From JASGJS01 sp047601185 (GTDB lineage: Bacteria > Pseudomonadota > Gammaproteobacteria > JAURND01): a stretch of DNA of 64,000 nucleotides. The DNA is taken from positions 744,001-808,000 of the forward strand of contig JASGJS010000001.1 in the NCBI GenBank assembly GCA_047601185.1, given 5' to 3'. The position numbers and the translations under genes were made by a program. The notes under the pieces are model-generated. The model was given only the letters and a program-made list of their open reading frames with translations. It had not been told where the DNA came from and did not search any database. Shown one piece after another: positions 46,415 through 54,020 of this stretch. Numbering within the stretch: the stretch's first letter is position 1; every line of letters begins with the position of its first letter.

Positions 46415-48274
46415 ATGTTAGAAGAAAAATCGAAAGCAGAGGATGTTGAGGGTCCTTATTTTAATGCAGAAGATTTAGTGCCTTTAATGCCCACGCTACG
46501 ACCTGGAGATTTGCCGTACGTAGTGGCACCTTCCGAAACAACTTCTGTAAAGGAAGAATTAACAAGCGTTGTTAAGCTAAATCCCTATGATGATAACCTT
46601 GAGAATATTGATCAAGAAATTAGCCAATTTAAAAAATATATTAAAGAAATAGAAAAATCACCCTCGGAAGGGGTTGTATTCATTGTTGATTATTTATCAA
46701 CGAATCTGTCAAAGTTTCTCATAAAACCTCCGAAGAAGAGTGGCTATCAGCTGCCGAATCCGAATGAAAAAAAGTCAATCTCTGAAACGTTCTGTTTCCT
46801 GTTGAAACCTACGCTTGAGAAGATGTCCAAAGAACCAAAAAGTCATGAGTCGTTAGGAACATTACAAGAATTAAAAAAAGATCCTAAACAAACCATTGAG
46901 GCATTATGGCGTAAATGTGTTAACGCAATGACAGAGGACACTTCTCTGGGAAAAGATTCTCTGAATCCCTTAATGCGAATAATAACGTGGAAAAGCAATA
47001 GGCTTACCTATTTAGTAGTTTCAGCTCTCAATCAAACATGCCCTGATCATGCGGGTTTAACAGAATTTCAGAAAGGTTTATTGAGTCTAGGTCAACAGAG
47101 GAAGCTGGTGCTCTCAGCGAACTATACTAGAGATAGTTGTTATCGAGTAAAAGATTTTAGACAATTTGTTAAGTCGGCTGTGCCGCTTCCTGTTGACGAA
47201 CTTCAAACCTTCGCGCAAGAAAAATATTCCGCTGTACTTCAGGAAGCTAAAGTTATTCCGCAGCGTGTATATCATAGTGATAACCTGGAGAATATTGATC
47301 AAGAACTTACGAATTTTAGAAGCTTTATTGGAAAAATAAAGCGATCACCTCTGCAAGAGATTAAATTGATTGCTAGCCGTCATTTACCAGCCCTTCTGAA
47401 CCAGGTCTTGAATAGTGAAGAAGAACGAGATAATAATTATCGGAAGGCAGCGATTGACATTCTTCTCCACCTTTTGAAGCCTATTCTGGAGAAAATTTCT
47501 GAAAAACCAAAGCGTAGGGGTAGGGAGTCGTTAAAAATATTGCAAGAATTAAAACAAGGTCCTGAGGAGACTGTTAAGGCGTTATTGCGTCAGCGTGTTA
47601 TCGAGATTACCGCTATGGAAAATCCTCTGAATCAGTTAATGTGGGCGGTGGCTTTTAAAGGTAATCACGCTATCTCGATGGTGACTTGTGTTCTCAAACA
47701 CGTATGCCCAGACAATACGACTTTAACAAAATTTTCGAAAGACATGGAGAGTTTAGGCCCGCGAACAAAGCTCTTGATAGGAGATTACAATGGTAGAAGG
47801 GGTGATCGAGTGATAGATTTTAAAAAATTTGTAACGGATGTCGCAAGCGTAGGGAGTGTGAAACCTCCGGTCTTCTATCGAGAGAAAAAAAGGAAAAAGC
47901 AGTCTGCTAAGTCTAAATTTATTCAGCCTAGATCTAAACTTCCTAAGCGTAAGCGGAAGGCAGAATCGCTTATTTCAAATCCAGTGGTTGATAACTTTGA
48001 CGATAAGACTAAAGAACTCACTCCACAGGATAAAGTGATTCAAAATAAAACCAAAGTCAGTGGATCATTGCTGAGTTCAGTCAGTCGGAAAGGGGGGGCT
48101 GGATTTTTTGCTTCAAATTTTCCGCAGGCATTACCGCCACCAAGTGATGGCAGCAGCCATGGAATGTCAGATCCAGTAGTTCCGATTGCTGATCTGGAAA
48201 GCTTGGTGAACGTGGACCTTGAGCCCCGCGAGCAAGATAAGTCGCAGGACCCAGGCCTTGATTTCTTTTCCTAG
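46415..48274 (+). CDS. Unknown 619-aa protein with internal duplication and nuclear-localisation-like signal, effector candidate
   Basis: No known family recognised. Two homologous modules of about 185 residues are visible: residues 61-253 and 290-473, both starting NLENIDQE, sharing FLLKP/HLLKP..LEKxSxxPKxxxSL..LQELK, TCPDxxxLTxF and VKDFRQFV/VIDFKKFV. Residues 491-495 (KKRKK) and 510-515 (PKRKRK) form a bipartite basic cluster typical of eukaryotic nuclear import. The tail is Ser/Pro/acidic (EPREQDKSQDPGLDFFS). No signal peptide or membrane helix. ATG 46415 has a GGGAGGA site. Its TAG shares CTAG with the convergent sugar porter stop. A Dot/Icm nucleomodulin is a hypothesis. Confidence 0.82.
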   Translation: MLEEKSKAEDVEGPYFNAEDLVPLMPTLRPGDLPYVVAPSETTSVKEELTSVVKLNPYDDNLENIDQEISQFKKYIKEIEKSPSEGVVFIVDYLSTNLSKFLIKPPKKSGYQLPNPNEKKSISETFCFLLKPTLEKMSKEPKSHESLGTLQELKKDPKQTIEALWRKCVNAMTEDTSLGKDSLNPLMRIITWKSNRLTYLVVSALNQTCPDHAGLTEFQKGLLSLGQQRKLVLSANYTRDSCYRVKDFRQFVKSAVPLPVDELQTFAQEKYSAVLQEAKVIPQRVYHSDNLENIDQELTNFRSFIGKIKRSPLQEIKLIASRHLPALLNQVLNSEEERDNNYRKAAIDILLHLLKPILEKISEKPKRRGRESLKILQELKQGPEETVKALLRQRVIEITAMENPLNQLMWAVAFKGNHAISMVTCVLKHVCPDNTTLTKFSKDMESLGPRTKLLIGDYNGRRGDRVIDFKKFVTDVASVGSVKPPVFYREKKRKKQSAKSKFIQPRSKLPKRKRKAESLISNPVVDNFDDKTKELTPQDKVIQNKTKVSGSLLSSVSRKGGAGFFASNFPQALPPPSDGSSHGMSDPVVPIADLESLVNVDLEPREQDKSQDPGLDFFS

Positions 48275-49683
48275 CGTTTCAGACGTTCTTCCAATTCTTC
48301 TAAGGTCACGCCTTTGGTTTCTGGCACAAACTTAGCCACGAACAAGATCGCTAGTATGCAGAATCCGCAGAATAAGTAGAATAAAGAAGGTCTGCCGAAT
48401 TCTTCCATAAACGATAAGGCATAACGCATGACGATGCCGGCAAAGGTCCAGTTCACCATGGTGGTGACGGTGATGCCGAATTCTCTGCCTTTGAGCGGGA
48501 AGATTTCGGAGCAAACTAGCCAGGCAACAGGCCCCCAAGAGAAGGCGAAGCCAAAGATATAAACGATGATGGCGAGCAGTAAAACCGTTTTGGGCATATG
48601 GCCGATGGTGGCAGGATCCATATGGTTACCGATGGATTGGAAAGCTAATCCAGCGGCGAGCATGCTGATCAGCATAATGACGGCGCCGACGTACAGCAAT
48701 TTTTTACGGCCCCATTTTTCCACTAAGAAGATGGCAGGGAAGGTAAACAACATGTTAACAGTCGGGACAACTAACATCGCTACGAGACCTTTCATGCCAG
48801 CAAACCCAAAAATAGTGGGTGCGTAATAAATCATCACGTTAATGCCCACCAGTTGCTGGAACATCTGCAACACCACACCAATTAACAGAATTTTGAAAAA
48901 ATAGCCTTTTAATAAGGGCTTGACAGAACGGCTGCCGCCTTCTTCCGCCAACACTCTTTCAATTTCTTTGATTTCTAGGTCGATTTCACTTTGCGTGTTG
49001 AAGACTCTTCGCAATACTTTTAAAGCCTTGTCTTTTTTACCCTTTAACATTAACCAGCGTGGGCTTTCTGGCAAAATCAAGCTGCCAAAGAACATCAGCA
49101 AGGCAAAAATGGCGATCACCATAAACATTAAGGGTAGCGCTGTGCGGGGATCTAAGTAGGTGTGCGCGATGTAATAATTTGTCGCGGCGATGAGGAAAAT
49201 ACCAATGGTGATCATTAATTGAAACAAAGTCCCCATCGAGCCTCGAATCGACGCGGGAGCCGTTTCAGATAAATACAGCGGGGTGATGAAAGAAGCGATC
49301 CCTACCGCGAACCCTAGGCAAAAACGAAAAATGTTTAACCAAATAAAGGAGGGTAGGCTGGCAGAGGCAAGAGAGGCGACTGTAAAGATGAGCCCTGCTA
49401 ACACTAAACTTTTTTTACGACCTAAGAATCTCGCAAAGAGACCAGACACTAAGGCTCCTAATACGCCACCGGTGGCCAGGATCGCTGAGTATTTCTCAGC
49501 CCCTGAGGTGCCCAGGTGATAGGTGCTTTTAATAGTGTCTAAGGCATTGGCAATGAAGCCTTGGTCGAGACCGAACAGTAATCCGCCTAATGCGCCTACC
49601 AGGCAGATGAAATAGACGATATATTTATAATTACTGCCGGGAGGCGTGGGATGGGTTGGATTGTTATAAGGGATTGCATTCAT
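48271..49683 (-). CDS. MFS sugar porter (XylE/GalP-like proton symporter)
   Basis: A 470-residue, 12-helix inner-membrane transporter. Sugar-porter signatures are GLLFGLDQGFIANAL in helix 1, LGRKKSLVLAG in loop 2-3, PLYLSETAPASIRGSMG after helix 4, PESPRWLMLKGK in the central loop, QQLVGINVMIYYAPTIF in helix 7 and VPETKGVTLEELEERL at the C-terminus. The QQLxGIN motif suggests hexose or pentose import. ATG 49683 has GGAGA; the frame to 49731 lacks a site. A possible substrate supplier for the ROK kinase at 10864. Exact sugar unknown. Confidence 0.93.
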   Translation of the reverse strand: MNAIPYNNPTHPTPPGSNYKYIVYFICLVGALGGLLFGLDQGFIANALDTIKSTYHLGTSGAEKYSAILATGGVLGALVSGLFARFLGRKKSLVLAGLIFTVASLASASLPSFIWLNIFRFCLGFAVGIASFITPLYLSETAPASIRGSMGTLFQLMITIGIFLIAATNYYIAHTYLDPRTALPLMFMVIAIFALLMFFGSLILPESPRWLMLKGKKDKALKVLRRVFNTQSEIDLEIKEIERVLAEEGGSRSVKPLLKGYFFKILLIGVVLQMFQQLVGINVMIYYAPTIFGFAGMKGLVAMLVVPTVNMLFTFPAIFLVEKWGRKKLLYVGAVIMLISMLAAGLAFQSIGNHMDPATIGHMPKTVLLLAIIVYIFGFAFSWGPVAWLVCSEIFPLKGREFGITVTTMVNWTFAGIVMRYALSFMEEFGRPSLFYLFCGFCILAILFVAKFVPETKGVTLEELEERLKR

Positions 49684-49729
49684 AAAAAATCTCCAAAGGT
49701 TGTTCTGAGGTCGGAGTAAATCATGCAAC

Positions 49730-49778
49730 AATAGGTCAGGCTCCTTAACAGATCAGCCCTAAGAGGTGCTGACCTATT
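49730..49778. promoter_or_regulatory. Stem-loop upstream of the sugar porter
   Basis: AATAGGTCAG (49730-49739) pairs perfectly with CTGACCTATT (49769-49778) across a 29-nt loop, 46 bp upstream of the ATG in the untranslated leader or promoter. It could be an operator for a repressor or an mRNA structure; no regulator family was recognised. Confidence 0.35.
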
Positions 49779-49931
49779 ACTACATTCTGCAAGAATGCGA
49801 TAAATTCTTACATTGTTGGCAAAGGTAGCGAGAGAAGCGGGAAATGTCAATACTGGGAATGGGTAGAGAGTCTGTTTGAGAAGTCTGCTGCGGCTACAAG
49901 CAGTTTACTTTCAATGGCAATGCATTATCAG

Positions 49932-50093
49932 GAAACACTTAAAATTTCGGTGTGGTGTCTTCTCCCTTTATATGGGAATGATGAGCTGTTTCCTTCTGCC
50001 TTGTGGGAGCTTACGGAGTCTACGAAGGTTTGAATGGCGAGCTGTTTCCTTCTCCCCTTGTGGGAGAAGGTGCCGATAGGCGGATGAGGGGGA
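49932..50093 (+). repeat. Two adjoining family B repeats, copies 7 and 8
   Basis: A degraded copy (AAACACTTAAAATTTCGGTG..TTCTCCC, to about 50018) is joined to a good copy (GTCTACGAAGGTTTGAATGG.. CCTTCTCCCC/GGGAGAAGG, to 50093). They fill most of the 428-bp gap between the sugar porter and rpmG; the rest is AT-rich with the stem-loop at 49730. Confidence 0.75.
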
Positions 50094-50111
50094 GTCTTTT
50101 AAAACCAAAAT

Positions 50112-50285
50112 CTACTTAATTTTTCCTTCCTTATACATCACATGCTTACGTGCGACAGGGTCAAACTTCATCAACTGTAATGGACCCGTCTTTTTATTCT
50201 TATCGGCGGAAGCTTTAGGGTTCTTAGTAGTGGTATAAAAATGCCCTGTACCTGCAGAGGAATTTAACTTTATTTTAACGCGCAC
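50112..50285 (-). CDS. rpmG: 50S ribosomal protein L33
   Basis: 57 residues starting with GTG ([20 protein letters not shown]) and ending [17 protein letters not shown], the bacterial L33 pattern. No CxxC zinc pairs, so it is the zinc-free type. The GTG at 50285-50283 has AGGAGA 6 nt upstream. It lies 10 bp after rpmB on the minus strand, the standard rpmB-rpmG operon. Confidence 0.95.
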   Translation of the reverse strand: MRVKIKLNSSAGTGHFYTTTKNPKASADKNKKTGPLQLMKFDPVARKHVMYKEGKIK

Positions 50286-50295
50286 AAATTTTCTC

Positions 50296-50532
50296 CTAAA
50301 TCATCTCATGTTCATGAAGCATTCTTCGTAAAACTTCTTCAATCCCGAGCTTATCAATGGTTCGCATGGCTTTAGAAGAAACGCGTAGGGTAATGAATTG
50401 CCCTAAGGAATCCACCCAAAAGCGACGCGTGTGTAAATTCGGCAAAAAGCGACGTTTGGTCTTATTATTGGCGTGTGATACATTATTCCCAACCATAGGG
50501 CCTTTGGCGGTCACCTGACAAACTCTGGACAT
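50296..50532 (-). CDS. rpmB: 50S ribosomal protein L28
   Basis: 78 residues, [20 protein letters not shown] followed by [19 protein letters not shown], typical L28. The ATG at 50532 has GAGGTC; the frame five codons longer is not conserved. First gene of rpmBG. Confidence 0.96.
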   Translation of the reverse strand: MSRVCQVTAKGPMVGNNVSHANNKTKRRFLPNLHTRRFWVDSLGQFITLRVSSKAMRTIDKLGIEEVLRRMLHEHEMI

Positions 50533-50614
50533 AAAAACCGACCTCAATATGAGTAGTGTTAAAGTAAGGGTCAGAAGTTATACCAAAAACATTGGCTCAG
50601 CGCAAATTTTTTTA

Positions 50615-50841
50615 AGCGGGCAAGCTGCCCGCGCTCCCAAGGTCGGAGCGATAGCATGCCTTTATGATTTCATAGGCCATGCAGAAAGGGAAAGTTTGCA
50701 TGGCTATTATCTTGAGAAAGGCACTGTACCTGGTAACAATAGTTTGTCTTTGATCTTGTAGGTCATGCAGAAAGGGAAAGTTTGTATGGCTGTTATCTTG
50801 AGAAAGGCACTGTGCCTGGGAGCGCGGGCTGCTAGCCCGCT
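50615..50841. repeat. Family A MITE-like element (227 bp) with an internal tandem duplication
   Basis: Inward-facing ends AGCGGGCAAGCTGCCCGCGC (50615) and GCGCGGGCTGCTAGCCCGCT (to 50841). The interior holds a 61-bp direct repeat (50673-50733 and 50759-50819) with four differences, all transitions. The element fills the divergent gap between rpmB and folA; folA starts 25 bp after it. Confidence 0.82.
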
Positions 50842-50866
50842 AAAAATATAAAACTAAAGGTTTTAC

Positions 50867-51442
50867 ATGAAAATTTCGCTCATTGTCGCAACAGCCCAAA
50901 ATGGCGTTATTGGCATTCATAACCAGTTACCTTGGCATTTGCCAGAAGATCTGCGCCATTTTAAAACCTTAACTTTGGGTAAACCTATCATTATGGGGCG
51001 GCATACCTATGAATCGATTGGCAAGCCCTTACCGGGGCGGCGCAATATTGTGGTATCCCGCAATCCTGACCTAAATATTCCTGGTTGTGAAGTGGCGCCT
51101 TCCATTGATGCAGCGCTTTCTTTAGTACACGATCAGCCCGAAGTCATGATCATTGGCGGTACGCAGATTTTTAGGGAAGTGGCGCCGCGCGTCGATCAAG
51201 TCTATCTGACGATTGTTTGGCAAGTTTTTACAGGGGACAGCTCTCTTCCTGCCATCTATCATAATGCGATGGTTTGGCGTATTCTCGATTGCCAGCATCA
51301 CCGATCAACGGCAGAACAACCTTTGGCGTATAGCTTTTTGGCCTTACAACCTAGGATGGGTAAGCTAAGAACCTGGGTGCATGCCTGTACCCGCTTTTTA
51401 CCCCACACATCCATCATCCATCATTGCAAACCCCATGAATAA
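50867..51442 (+). CDS. folA: Dihydrofolate reductase with C-terminal extension
   Basis: Reduces dihydrofolate with NADPH. The fold is complete by about residue 163: VIGIHNQLPWHLPEDLRHFK with Trp23 and the acidic Asp28, IIMGRHTYESIGKPLPGRRN, VMIIGGTQIF, and the closing YSFLALQPR. The last 28 residues (MGKLRTWVHACTRFLPHTSI..) are not part of DHFR and may reflect a lost stop codon. The end overlaps the next gene by 8 nt. ATG 50867 has AAAGG. Confidence 0.94.
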   Translation: MKISLIVATAQNGVIGIHNQLPWHLPEDLRHFKTLTLGKPIIMGRHTYESIGKPLPGRRNIVVSRNPDLNIPGCEVAPSIDAALSLVHDQPEVMIIGGTQIFREVAPRVDQVYLTIVWQVFTGDSSLPAIYHNAMVWRILDCQHHRSTAEQPLAYSFLALQPRMGKLRTWVHACTRFLPHTSIIHHCKPHE

Positions 51443-52301
51443 AATACTGAGATTAAATATTATCGGCGCTGGGAAATTAGGCCAGACGTTAGGCCGATTA
51501 TTCCAAGCCCACCACAGTTTTCAAGTGACAGCGGTTTGTAACAATAGCCTGCAGAGTAGCCGTCAAGCGGTAGCATTCATTGGGTCTGGTGTTGCCTGTG
51601 CGAACTTAGAAGATTTGCCAGAAGCAGAGGTTTATCTCCTCGCTGTGCCTGATCAACGCATTGCCAGCTTGGCAGCGCAATTAGCCCGCATCCCCACAGT
51701 ATCCACAGCTAGACTGGCATTTCATTGTAGTGGCGCTCTATCTTCCGCTGAATTAGCGCCTTTGCAGGCACGAGGTATTGCAGTGGCGAGTGTGCATCCC
51801 TGTCTGACATTTGCCACGCCCTTAGCCGATCTGACAGCCTTGAAAGGGCTCTTTTGCGCATTTGAAGGCGAAGAAATTGGCTATGGGATATTGCAACCTG
51901 CTATGGCAGCTTTAGGCGCGCATTTATTTAAGCTCTCGTCACAGCAAAAAATCCTTTATCACGCGGCGAGTGCGGTAGCCTGCAATTATCTGGTGACAGT
52001 ATTGGATATGGCTTTACACTTGTACCAGGAGGCTGGCTTAAATACAGAAACCGCAGTGCATGTGATACGGCCGTTAGTCATGCAGACGATACAAAATGTC
52101 TTAACATTACAACCTGTTTCAGCTTTAACGGGCCCTATTGCCCGAGGAGATGTCGCCACCATTCAGAAACATTTGCAGGCTATACCCGATGCAGCCTCGC
52201 AGCATTTGTATAAAACCCTAGGCCTGGCTACTTTGAATTTGGCCATTCAGAAACAGACGCTGTCTGCTGCCACCGTCCAGGAAATTAAAAATTTATTTTA
52301 G
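51435..52301 (+). CDS. Rossmann-fold/DUF2520 protein
   Basis: 288 residues. The N-terminus is a dinucleotide fold (LNIIGAGKLGQTLGRLF), followed by AVPDQRIASLAAQL, FHCSGALSSAELAPL and VASVHPCLTFA, then the helical DUF2520 half (ILYHAASAVACNYLVTVLD, LTGPIARGD). The family is distantly related to F420-dependent NADP and ketopantoate reductases; the substrate is unknown. I chose ATG 51435, overlapping folA, over the 18-codon longer start because conservation begins at LNIIGAG. The stop codon TAG is made by the first bases of a family A repeat. Confidence 0.88.
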   Translation: MNKILRLNIIGAGKLGQTLGRLFQAHHSFQVTAVCNNSLQSSRQAVAFIGSGVACANLEDLPEAEVYLLAVPDQRIASLAAQLARIPTVSTARLAFHCSGALSSAELAPLQARGIAVASVHPCLTFATPLADLTALKGLFCAFEGEEIGYGILQPAMAALGAHLFKLSSQQKILYHAASAVACNYLVTVLDMALHLYQEAGLNTETAVHVIRPLVMQTIQNVLTLQPVSALTGPIARGDVATIQKHLQAIPDAASQHLYKTLGLATLNLAIQKQTLSAATVQEIKNLF

Positions 52302-52326
52302 CGGGCAAGCTGCCCGCGCTTCCAAG
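52300..52326. repeat. Single family A end overlapping a stop codon
   Basis: AGCGGGCAAGCTGCCCGCGC to TTCCAAG starts at the A of the TAG stop of the DUF2520 gene. No inverted partner within 300 bp. Confidence 0.8.
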
Positions 52327-52420
52327 TAAGAGCCGACCTAAACGATCTTACGGTATTGATCCTGGGTGTTATTCCCGCCACTATTCTCCATAATCTAATA
52401 CCATAAGGAGACGCCAGCGC

Positions 52421-52798
52421 ATGTATTGGGACAGGGTATTAAACGAAACTTTAAACAAATATAATCCGAATTATCCGTTTTATGTCACGCATGGCGTTAA
52501 ACCCATGATGCTGCTTCGAGAGCCTCGACCGACGCCACTTGAGAGCAAAAAACTGCCCAAAAAATTTGGTTTAGGCCCACAGTATCCGAATGTGTTCCTA
52601 ACAGAGCGAGAGGCTGAAGTGGTTTATCATTATGCAAATTGCAAAAGTGGCCGTGCAGTTGCGTTGAAGATGGAATTGTCGCCGCGTACGATAGAGTTTT
52701 ATTTGAAGAATATTAAGGCTAAATTGCAGTGTCAGCGTAAGCAGCAGTTATTAGAAGTGGTAAGGAAGACAGGGATTTTAAACCAATTGGCTTTTTGA
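52421..52798 (+). CDS. LuxR-type helix-turn-helix protein (125 aa)
   Basis: The C-terminal half is a LuxR/FixJ HTH: LTEREAEVVYHYANCKSGRA to LSPRTIEFYLKNIKAKLQCQRKQQLLE (residues about 66-113). The N-terminal 60 residues are too short for a receiver or autoinducer domain and unlike either, so the input, if any, is unknown. ATG 52421 follows AAGGAGA. It stands alone before the polyamine-related genes and could regulate them; no target site was identified. Confidence 0.85.
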   Translation: MYWDRVLNETLNKYNPNYPFYVTHGVKPMMLLREPRPTPLESKKLPKKFGLGPQYPNVFLTEREAEVVYHYANCKSGRAVALKMELSPRTIEFYLKNIKAKLQCQRKQQLLEVVRKTGILNQLAF

Positions 52799-52846
52799 AC
52801 CAGAATATGTTAAAAAGCACCCTCATTTTTTTGCCGGAGAATTGCG

Positions 52847-53890
52847 ATGTCCACCTCTAACGCCAAACCCTTAACCAAAGAATCGCTGCTGACTCAAGAA
52901 GTCGCGCATCTCGATATTACAAAGCATAATGTTGTGCCGCTGGTGGAAGCCATGGGCCAGACCGCTTTTCAGGGACGTAATTTAGCGCGTGCGGCGGGAA
53001 TCTATCACCAAATGTTAGGTGATACGGACTGCGTAGTCATTCTATGTTTGGCAGGATCGATCATTAGCGCTGGGATGAAAAAGGTGGTGATTGATCTTTT
53101 AAAAAACAATATGGTGGATGCCATCGTCTCAACAGGTGCCAACATTGTCGATCAAGACTTCTTCGAAGGATTAGGCTTTAAGCATTACCAAGGCTCTCCA
53201 TTGCTCGATGATGCGCAATTGCAAAAACTCGCCATTGATCGAATTTACGATACCTTGATTGATGAAGATGATTTAAGAGTCTGTGACCATACGATCGCAG
53301 AAATCGCCCAGCAATTAGCACCCAAAGCCTATTCTTCTCGTGAATTTATCCATCATATGGGCGCATATTTGGCTAAAAACCATCCTAAAGCAGAATCTAT
53401 CGTCTTAACTGCCTTCGAAAAACAAGTGCCGATCTTTGTGCCGGCATTTAGTGATTGCAGTGCAGGTTTTGGTTTGGTGATCCATCAAATGCAACAAGCG
53501 AAGCACCTGACCATTGACTCAGTGCAAGACTTTCGTGAATTAACCCAAATCAAGGTCCAAAATAAAGAATCGGGATTATTAATGATCGGAGGCGGTGTCC
53601 CCAAAAACTTTGCGCAAGATATCGTGGTCGCAGCAGAATTGTTAGGCCATGATGCCCCATTACATAAGTATGCTGTGCAAATTACTGTTGCCGATGAGCG
53701 TGATGGCGCGTTATCAGGTTCCACACTGCGGGAAGCCTGCTCTTGGGGTAAGGTGTCTATGGTGCATGAGCAAATGGTATTTTGTGAGGCCACCATCGCA
53801 TTTCCGCTTATTACGGGATACGCTTATCATCAAGGTGCGTGGAAACAGCGTCAACCTAAAGGGTTAAACCGCTTATTTGGCGCTTCGTGA
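52847..53890 (+). CDS. Deoxyhypusine synthase-like protein, possible homospermidine synthase
   Basis: A 347-residue member of the deoxyhypusine synthase family, which uses NAD and spermidine or putrescine. Family landmarks are LAGSIISAGMKKVVIDLL, VSTGANIVDQDFFE, FVPAFSDCSAGFGL, MIGGGVPKNFAQD and the lysine in EACSWGKVS (Lys302), matching the Lys that forms the enzyme-substrate imine. Bacteria lack the eIF5A substrate, so such enzymes are thought to make homospermidine or a related polyamine. Next to speA, it forms a polyamine locus. The start has GGAGAA. Confident of family, not of reaction. Confidence 0.88.
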   Translation: MSTSNAKPLTKESLLTQEVAHLDITKHNVVPLVEAMGQTAFQGRNLARAAGIYHQMLGDTDCVVILCLAGSIISAGMKKVVIDLLKNNMVDAIVSTGANIVDQDFFEGLGFKHYQGSPLLDDAQLQKLAIDRIYDTLIDEDDLRVCDHTIAEIAQQLAPKAYSSREFIHHMGAYLAKNHPKAESIVLTAFEKQVPIFVPAFSDCSAGFGLVIHQMQQAKHLTIDSVQDFRELTQIKVQNKESGLLMIGGGVPKNFAQDIVVAAELLGHDAPLHKYAVQITVADERDGALSGSTLREACSWGKVSMVHEQMVFCEATIAFPLITGYAYHQGAWKQRQPKGLNRLFGAS

Positions 53891-53988
53891 ATTGTCGCGG
53901 TTATAGGGTGTTTTGGAGGCAAATAAAGCGCAACGAAGGGGAGCGTAGTGAGCCATTGCCGGAAAAAACACCCTATAACCACGACAAT
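53891..53988. repeat. Long stem-loop between the deoxyhypusine-synthase-like gene and speA
   Basis: ATTGTCGCGGTTATAGGGTG (53891) pairs with CACCCTATAACCACGACAAT (to 53988) with one mismatch, then a GTTTT/AAAAAC extension and a loop of about 45 nt containing GCGCAACGAAGGGGAGCGTA. No T-run. It could act as an mRNA-stabilising hairpin or be another dispersed element. Confidence 0.7.
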
Positions 53989-54020
53989 CATGAAGAGTCC
54001 TTATTTTAATGGGGAAAGAC

